Positions 6,291 through 8,538 of a DNA stretch of 8,538 bases are shown one piece after another. The stretch spans positions 1 through 8,538 of the forward strand of contig CANDLP010000082.1 in NCBI GenBank assembly GCA_947385505.1. Direction: 5' to 3'. The notes under the pieces are model-generated. The model was not told the origin of the DNA. It made no database searches and saw only the letters and a list, made by a program, of their open reading frames with translations. The stretch comes from an uncultured Clostridia bacterium (lineage in GTDB: Bacteria; Bacillota; Clostridia; Oscillospirales; Ruminococcaceae). The position numbers were made by a program, and so were the translations under genes. Position 1 is the first letter of the stretch, and the number at the start of each line of letters is the position of its first letter.

Positions 6291-6326
6291 TAATGGTTTA
6301 CGCAATTTTCACTGTAATGGTTACGC
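6291..6326 (+). repeat. Near-perfect short direct repeat inside the T-box leader
   Basis: TAATGGTTTACGC (6291-6303) and TAATGGTTACGC (6315-6326) differ by one T and are 24 bases apart. Both are preceded by CTGT (6285-6288 and 6312-6315; in the second copy the T is shared). They lie in the linker between the central stems and the antiterminator. Confidence 0.75.
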
Positions 6327-6379
6327 GCTTTATTGAGGCGGCTTTTTGCCGTAAATTGAGGTGGTACCGTGATTAACAT

Positions 6380-6427
6380 CGCCCTCAGTGAGTAAGCTCA
6401 TTGAGGGCGTTTTGATTTTTATTTTTT
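6380..6427 (+). terminator. Rho-independent terminator of the T-box leader
   Basis: A 13-bp stem, 6380-6392 (CGCCCTCAGTGAG) with 6397-6409 (CTCATTGAGGGCG), has one G-U pair, loop TAAG and a following T-rich tract (6410-6427). The 5' arm is shared with the T-box antiterminator, so the two folds are mutually exclusive. Confidence 0.93.
6399..6413 (+). repeat. 15-bp direct repeat, copy 2 (terminator 3' arm)
   Basis: CATTGAGGGCGTTTT is identical to 6069-6083. Here it forms part of the terminator stem and the start of its U-tract. Confidence 0.9.
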
Positions 6428-6456
6428 ATCTTTTATCTTGAGAGAAGGTGGTAACA

Positions 6457-6504
6457 GTGGAATTAAAAAACAATTCCGCGGATTACGGCGAATATTTTCC
6501 ATAA
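6457..6504 (+). CDS. Candidate 15-residue leader peptide before the GNAT gene
   Basis: A GTG at 6457-6459 with AGAAGGTGG five bases upstream opens a frame MELKNNSADYGEYFP ending in tandem TAA codons (6502-6507). The Shine-Dalgarno is better than that of several real genes here. Two of the last six residues are Tyr (TAC, TAT), which is notable in a tyrosine-controlled transcript. A hairpin pairs GTGGAATT (6457-6464) with AATTCCGC (6472-6479), one G-U pair, and would cover the start codon. It could be a stalling leader, a small protein, a decayed gene start, or chance. I do not recognise the peptide. Confidence 0.3.
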   Translation: MELKNNSADYGEYFP

Positions 6505-6533
6505 TAAAACAAATACGGAAAGGGAAAATATTT

Positions 6534-6992
6534 ATGATAAGAAAAGCGGATATAAAAGATAAAGATGCGCTTGTGGAGCTTTTTTCGGAACTTGTGGCGC
6601 ACCATGTGAAAATCAAACCCGATTTCTACAGAATGCCGGAGCAAAGCTTTTTTGAGGAAAACATCAGCTCCGCAATGCTTGGGGAAAACATTGAAATCTG
6701 GGTAAACGACGATAACGGAATCAACGCCTATGCGGCAATTAAGCTTTTGGATATTGATTACCCCGACAGATACTCCTATAAAATGTGTTATATTAACTTT
6801 TTCGGGGTAAAAGAAGAGAAAAGACATTCGGGTATAGGCAGCGCGCTTATGGAAGAAATCAGAAAACAGGCGAAAGAAAAAGGCTGCCGCTGCGTACAGC
6901 TTAAGGTAAGCGCCGCAAATAAAGATGCGGTACGATTTTACGAAAAAGCGGGATTTACTTCCCACGAAATTGTAATGACGGAAAATCTGTAA
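6534..6992 (+). CDS. GNAT-family N-acetyltransferase
   Basis: This is a 152-residue single-domain GNAT protein. Such enzymes transfer an acetyl group from acetyl-CoA to an amine of a small molecule, peptide or protein. The fold reads in order: MIRKADIKDKDALVELFSEL (strand 1, helix 1), EIWVNDDNGINAYAAIKLL (strands 2-3), YKMCYINFFGVKEEKRHSGI with the acetyl-CoA pyrophosphate loop RHSGIG (97-102), ALMEEIRKQAKEKGCRCVQL, and the C-terminal NKDAVRFYEKAGF. The substrate cannot be read from the sequence. The start ATG at 6534 has AAAGGG nine bases upstream. The frame is open to a TTG at 6438, but that extension is basic and unlike the family. The gene lies after the tyrosine T-box terminator and 22 bases before tyrS, so it should be induced together with tyrS when tRNA(Tyr) is uncharged. 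A role in tyrosine or aromatic metabolism is only a guess. Confidence 0.88.
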   Translation: MIRKADIKDKDALVELFSELVAHHVKIKPDFYRMPEQSFFEENISSAMLGENIEIWVNDDNGINAYAAIKLLDIDYPDRYSYKMCYINFFGVKEEKRHSGIGSALMEEIRKQAKEKGCRCVQLKVSAANKDAVRFYEKAGFTSHEIVMTENL

Positions 6993-7014
6993 TATAAAGG
7001 AAAGGAAAAAAATC

Positions 7015-8229
7015 ATGAAATTATACGAAGAACTTGTAAGAAGAGGTTTAATTGCGCAGGTTACCGATGAGGAAGAGGTAAGCAAGATGATAAACGATGG
7101 TAAAGCCACCTTTTACATCGGCTTTGACCCTACCGCCGACAGCCTTCATGTGGGGCATTTTATGGCGCTTTGTCTTATGAAAAGGCTCCAAATGGCGGGA
7201 AATAAGCCCATTGCCCTTCTGGGCGGCGGCACGGGAATGATAGGCGACCCTTCGGGAAAATCCGACATGAGAAAAATGCTCACCAAGGAGGATATCGACC
7301 ACAACATAGCCTGCTTCAAAAAACAAATGAGCCGCTTTATCGATTTTTCCGAGGGCAAGGCTGTAATGGTAAACAACGCGGACTGGCTTCTTGATCTTAA
7401 CTATGTTGACGTGCTGAGAGAGGTGGGAGCCTGCTTCTCGGTAAATAAAATGCTCACCTTTGAGTGCTACAAGCAGAGAATGGAAAGAGGGCTTACCTTC
7501 CTTGAATTCAACTACATGATAATGCAGAGCTACGATTTCTACATGCTGTTTCAGAAATACGGCTGCAATATGCAGTTCGGCGGGGACGACCAGTGGGCTA
7601 ATATGTTGGGCGGTACCGAGCTTATCAGAAAAAAGTTAGGCAAAGACGCTCACGCCATGACTATTACTCTCCTTCTCAACAGCGAGGGGAAAAAGATGGG
7701 AAAAACGGAAAAAGGCGCGGTGTGGCTTGATCCCGAAAAGACGACTCCTTTTGAGTTTTTTCAGTACTGGAGAAACGTGGCGGACGCGGACGTTATAAAG
7801 TGCCTGAAAATGCTTACCTTCCTTCCCGTTGAGGAGATAGAAGAAATGGAGAAATGGGAGGGCAGTCAGCTTAATAAAGCCAAGGAGATATTGGCTTATG
7901 AGCTTACCTCTCTCGTACACGGAAAGGAAGAGGGAGAAAAGGCTCTCGAAGCGGCAAAGGCGCTGTTCGGAGGAAGCGGCGTAAGCGATAATATGCCTGA
8001 ATTCACTCTTGCTTTGGAGGATTTTTCAGACGGAAAGATCTGTATTGCCGATCTTTTGGTAAAGACGGGGCTTTGCCCTTCGAAACGGGACGCCAGAACG
8101 GTTATACAACAGGGCGGGGCAAGCGTTGACGACCGAAAGATTTCCGATCCCGCGGAGATGATTGAGATAGGCGAGTTTGTGATAGTTAAGAAGGGTAAGA
8201 AAAGTATGATGAAGGTGAAAAGGCAGTAA
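7015..8229 (+). CDS. tyrS: Tyrosyl-tRNA synthetase (class Ic)
   Basis: It activates tyrosine with ATP and attaches it to tRNA(Tyr). The 404 residues match bacterial TyrRS (about 420). The Rossmann catalytic core contains ATFYIGFDPTADSLHVGHFM (31-50) with the HIGH-type motif HVGH (45-48), GGGTGMIGDPSGKS (70-83), YMIMQSYDFYML (167-178) and GGDDQWANM (189-197). The KMSKS-type loop reads KKMGKT (226-231), the KMGKT form seen in some bacterial TyrRS. A helical anticodon-binding region follows, then a C-terminal S4 RNA-binding domain (about 340-404; LLVKTGLCPSKRDAR, GGASVDDRKI, EFVIVKKGKK). The start ATG at 7015 has AAAGG nine bases upstream. Expression is set by the T-box at 6100-6427, whose specifier is a Tyr codon. 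The next gene's Shine-Dalgarno overlaps the stop codon of tyrS. Confidence 0.98.
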   Translation: MKLYEELVRRGLIAQVTDEEEVSKMINDGKATFYIGFDPTADSLHVGHFMALCLMKRLQMAGNKPIALLGGGTGMIGDPSGKSDMRKMLTKEDIDHNIACFKKQMSRFIDFSEGKAVMVNNADWLLDLNYVDVLREVGACFSVNKMLTFECYKQRMERGLTFLEFNYMIMQSYDFYMLFQKYGCNMQFGGDDQWANMLGGTELIRKKLGKDAHAMTITLLLNSEGKKMGKTEKGAVWLDPEKTTPFEFFQYWRNVADADVIKCLKMLTFLPVEEIEEMEKWEGSQLNKAKEILAYELTSLVHGKEEGEKALEAAKALFGGSGVSDNMPEFTLALEDFSDGKICIADLLVKTGLCPSKRDARTVIQQGGASVDDRKISDPAEMIEIGEFVIVKKGKKSMMKVKRQ

Positions 8230-8238
8230 GGATTCGGT

Positions 8239-8538
8239 ATGACAGACGTATATTTTATAAGGCACGCACAATCCGACAGAAGCTTTCACGGCGAAGCGGA
8301 GCGTCCTCTTACCGAAGACGGGATTTCGGACAGCGAAAAAGTTTCGGAAACGCTTAAGGACAAAGGAATATCCCGCATAATTTCAAGTCCCTATGTCCGC
8401 GCTGTCCGAACTATCGAACCTCTTGCGAAAACGCTTGGACTGTCCATAGAGACCGACGGTGATTTAAGGGAGCGCAGCGCGGGAAAATGGCACGGAGACC
8501 GTTTTTTCGATTTTGTACAAAGGCAGTGGGAGGACTTC
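8239..8538 (+). CDS. Histidine phosphatase (phosphoglycerate mutase-like) family protein, 3' end missing
   Basis: One hundred codons are open to the window edge. The protein starts MTDVYFIRHAQSDRS, with the RH core of the histidine phosphatase superfamily (R8, H9 as the phospho-accepting His; RHA in place of the commoner RHG). It continues with the usual ERPLTEDG, IISSPYVRAVRT (second phosphate-binding Arg) and LRERSAGKW, all in family order and spacing. The catalytic second His lies beyond the window. The substrate is unknown: members include phosphoglycerate mutases, alpha-ribazole phosphatase and small-molecule phosphatases. The ATG at 8239-8241 is 9 bases after the tyrS stop, and its Shine-Dalgarno AAGGA begins in the tyrS TAA, so it belongs to the tyrS transcript and may be translationally coupled. 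Confidence 0.9.
   Translation, partial: MTDVYFIRHAQSDRSFHGEAERPLTEDGISDSEKVSETLKDKGISRIISSPYVRAVRTIEPLAKTLGLSIETDGDLRERSAGKWHGDRFFDFVQRQWEDF

Larger units (their letters stand above)
6100..6427 (+). promoter_or_regulatory. Tyrosine T-box riboswitch leader
   Basis: This untranslated leader senses uncharged tRNA(Tyr) and controls the operon by antitermination. Stem I is closed by GGAAA (6118-6122) with TTTCC (6198-6202). It holds an AGTA/GAA loop-E pair (6126-6129, 6190-6192) and specifier TAC (6194-6196), a Tyr codon. GCTG/CAGC (6142-6145, 6176-6179) and CCTTC/GAAGG (6154-6158, 6170-6174) stack above it, with GGTCGGTGCGA in the apical loop. Further stems are CCGT/ACGG (6211-6224) and ACGGG/CCCGT (6246-6259). 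The T-box sequence TTGAGGTGGTACCG (6356-6369) contains TGGT (6362-6365), complementary to an ACCA tRNA end, as expected for tRNA(Tyr) with discriminator A. TGAGG (6357-6361) can pair with CCTCA (6383-6387) in the antiterminator, which excludes the terminator. The tyrS gene downstream agrees with the specifier. Confidence 0.95.
5884..6533. other. 650-base divergent control region between pth and the GNAT-tyrS operon
   Basis: From left to right this gap holds the pth leader and promoter (5884-5961, leftward) and an AT-rich stretch in which I see no gene (about 5962-6064, containing a short CTTAAAAT tandem). Next come the rightward promoter (6065-6093), the tyrosine T-box leader with terminator (about 6100-6427), and a candidate 15-codon reading frame (6457-6504). 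The region ends with the GNAT Shine-Dalgarno AAAGGG at about 6519-6524. Both strands were read for longer proteins; antisense frames exist but run through the T-box and look like chance. Confidence 0.8.

Noticed and set aside
6438..6533. TTG-started 32-residue N-terminal extension of the GNAT protein
   Set aside because: The ATG at 6534 has a good Shine-Dalgarno and matches the usual GNAT N-terminus; the extension is basic and crosses the hairpin and mini-ORF.
6483..7109. Minus-strand open frame of 208 codons over the GNAT gene
   Set aside because: It is antisense to a clear GNAT domain, has a Phe/Tyr-rich composition typical of a reversed AT-rich gene, and shows no motif.
1..8538. CRISPR array, insertion sequence, phage or defence genes, tRNA or rRNA genes
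   Set aside because: Both strands were read for regularly spaced repeats, transposase motifs, terminal inverted repeats and tRNA cloverleaf ends; none was seen. The tRNA-related signal in the 6100-6427 region is a T-box, not a tRNA gene.

Overview
The window looks like one end of a metagenome contig from a Gram-positive anaerobe of the Clostridia, probably a gut Oscillospiraceae/Ruminococcus-like lineage. Support for this comes from a tyrosine T-box riboswitch in front of tyrS, purine-rich Shine-Dalgarno sites, consensus sigma-A promoters, a PocR-type hybrid kinase, and moderate GC with strong AT bias in the intergenic DNA. The lineage is inferred from gene style only. The first 44 bases are not biological: they match the Illumina TruSeq read-2 adapter, probably with an index in front.

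Left part (45-4332, all on the minus strand, so transcribed right to left). A near-perfect sigma-A promoter (-35 at 4469-4474, -10 at 4446-4451) drives a three-gene signalling cassette. Its genes are a two-receiver response regulator with a long Lys/Glu- and Pro/Ala-rich linker (3205-4332), a 988-residue PocR-sensing hybrid histidine kinase with a C-terminal HPt domain and a duplicated C-terminal helical repeat (175-3141), and the first 21 codons of another receiver-domain protein cut off by the adapter (45-107). Together they have the parts of a multistep phosphorelay: sensor, HisKA/ATPase, pseudo-receiver, receiver, HPt, and separate receivers.

Middle part (4501-5883, minus strand). pth (peptidyl-tRNA hydrolase) and trmO (tRNA m6t6A37 methyltransferase) form a small translation operon with its own promoter at 5933-5961. 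I see no convincing terminator between trmO and the signalling promoter, so readthrough is possible.

Intergenic control region (5884-6533). It carries the leftward pth promoter, a rightward extended -10 promoter (6065-6093), and a complete tyrosine T-box leader (about 6100-6427) with UAC specifier, T-box sequence and a 13-bp terminator. A candidate 15-codon reading frame with a good Shine-Dalgarno follows. Several unexplained repeats sit here, notably a 15-bp direct repeat shared by the promoter spacer and the terminator, and an 8-bp dyad straddling the -10 and start site.

Right part (6534-8538, plus strand). The T-box transcript encodes a GNAT-family acetyltransferase, then tyrS (tyrosyl-tRNA synthetase), then a histidine-phosphatase-family protein that runs off the window. 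A GNAT gene between a tyrosine T-box and tyrS puts it under charged-tRNA(Tyr) control.

Nothing here is clearly a new defence or mobile system. The most unusual items are the architecture of the signalling cassette (phosphomimetic-looking pseudo-receiver, tandem C-terminal repeats, double-receiver partner) and the fine structure of the tyrS control region.
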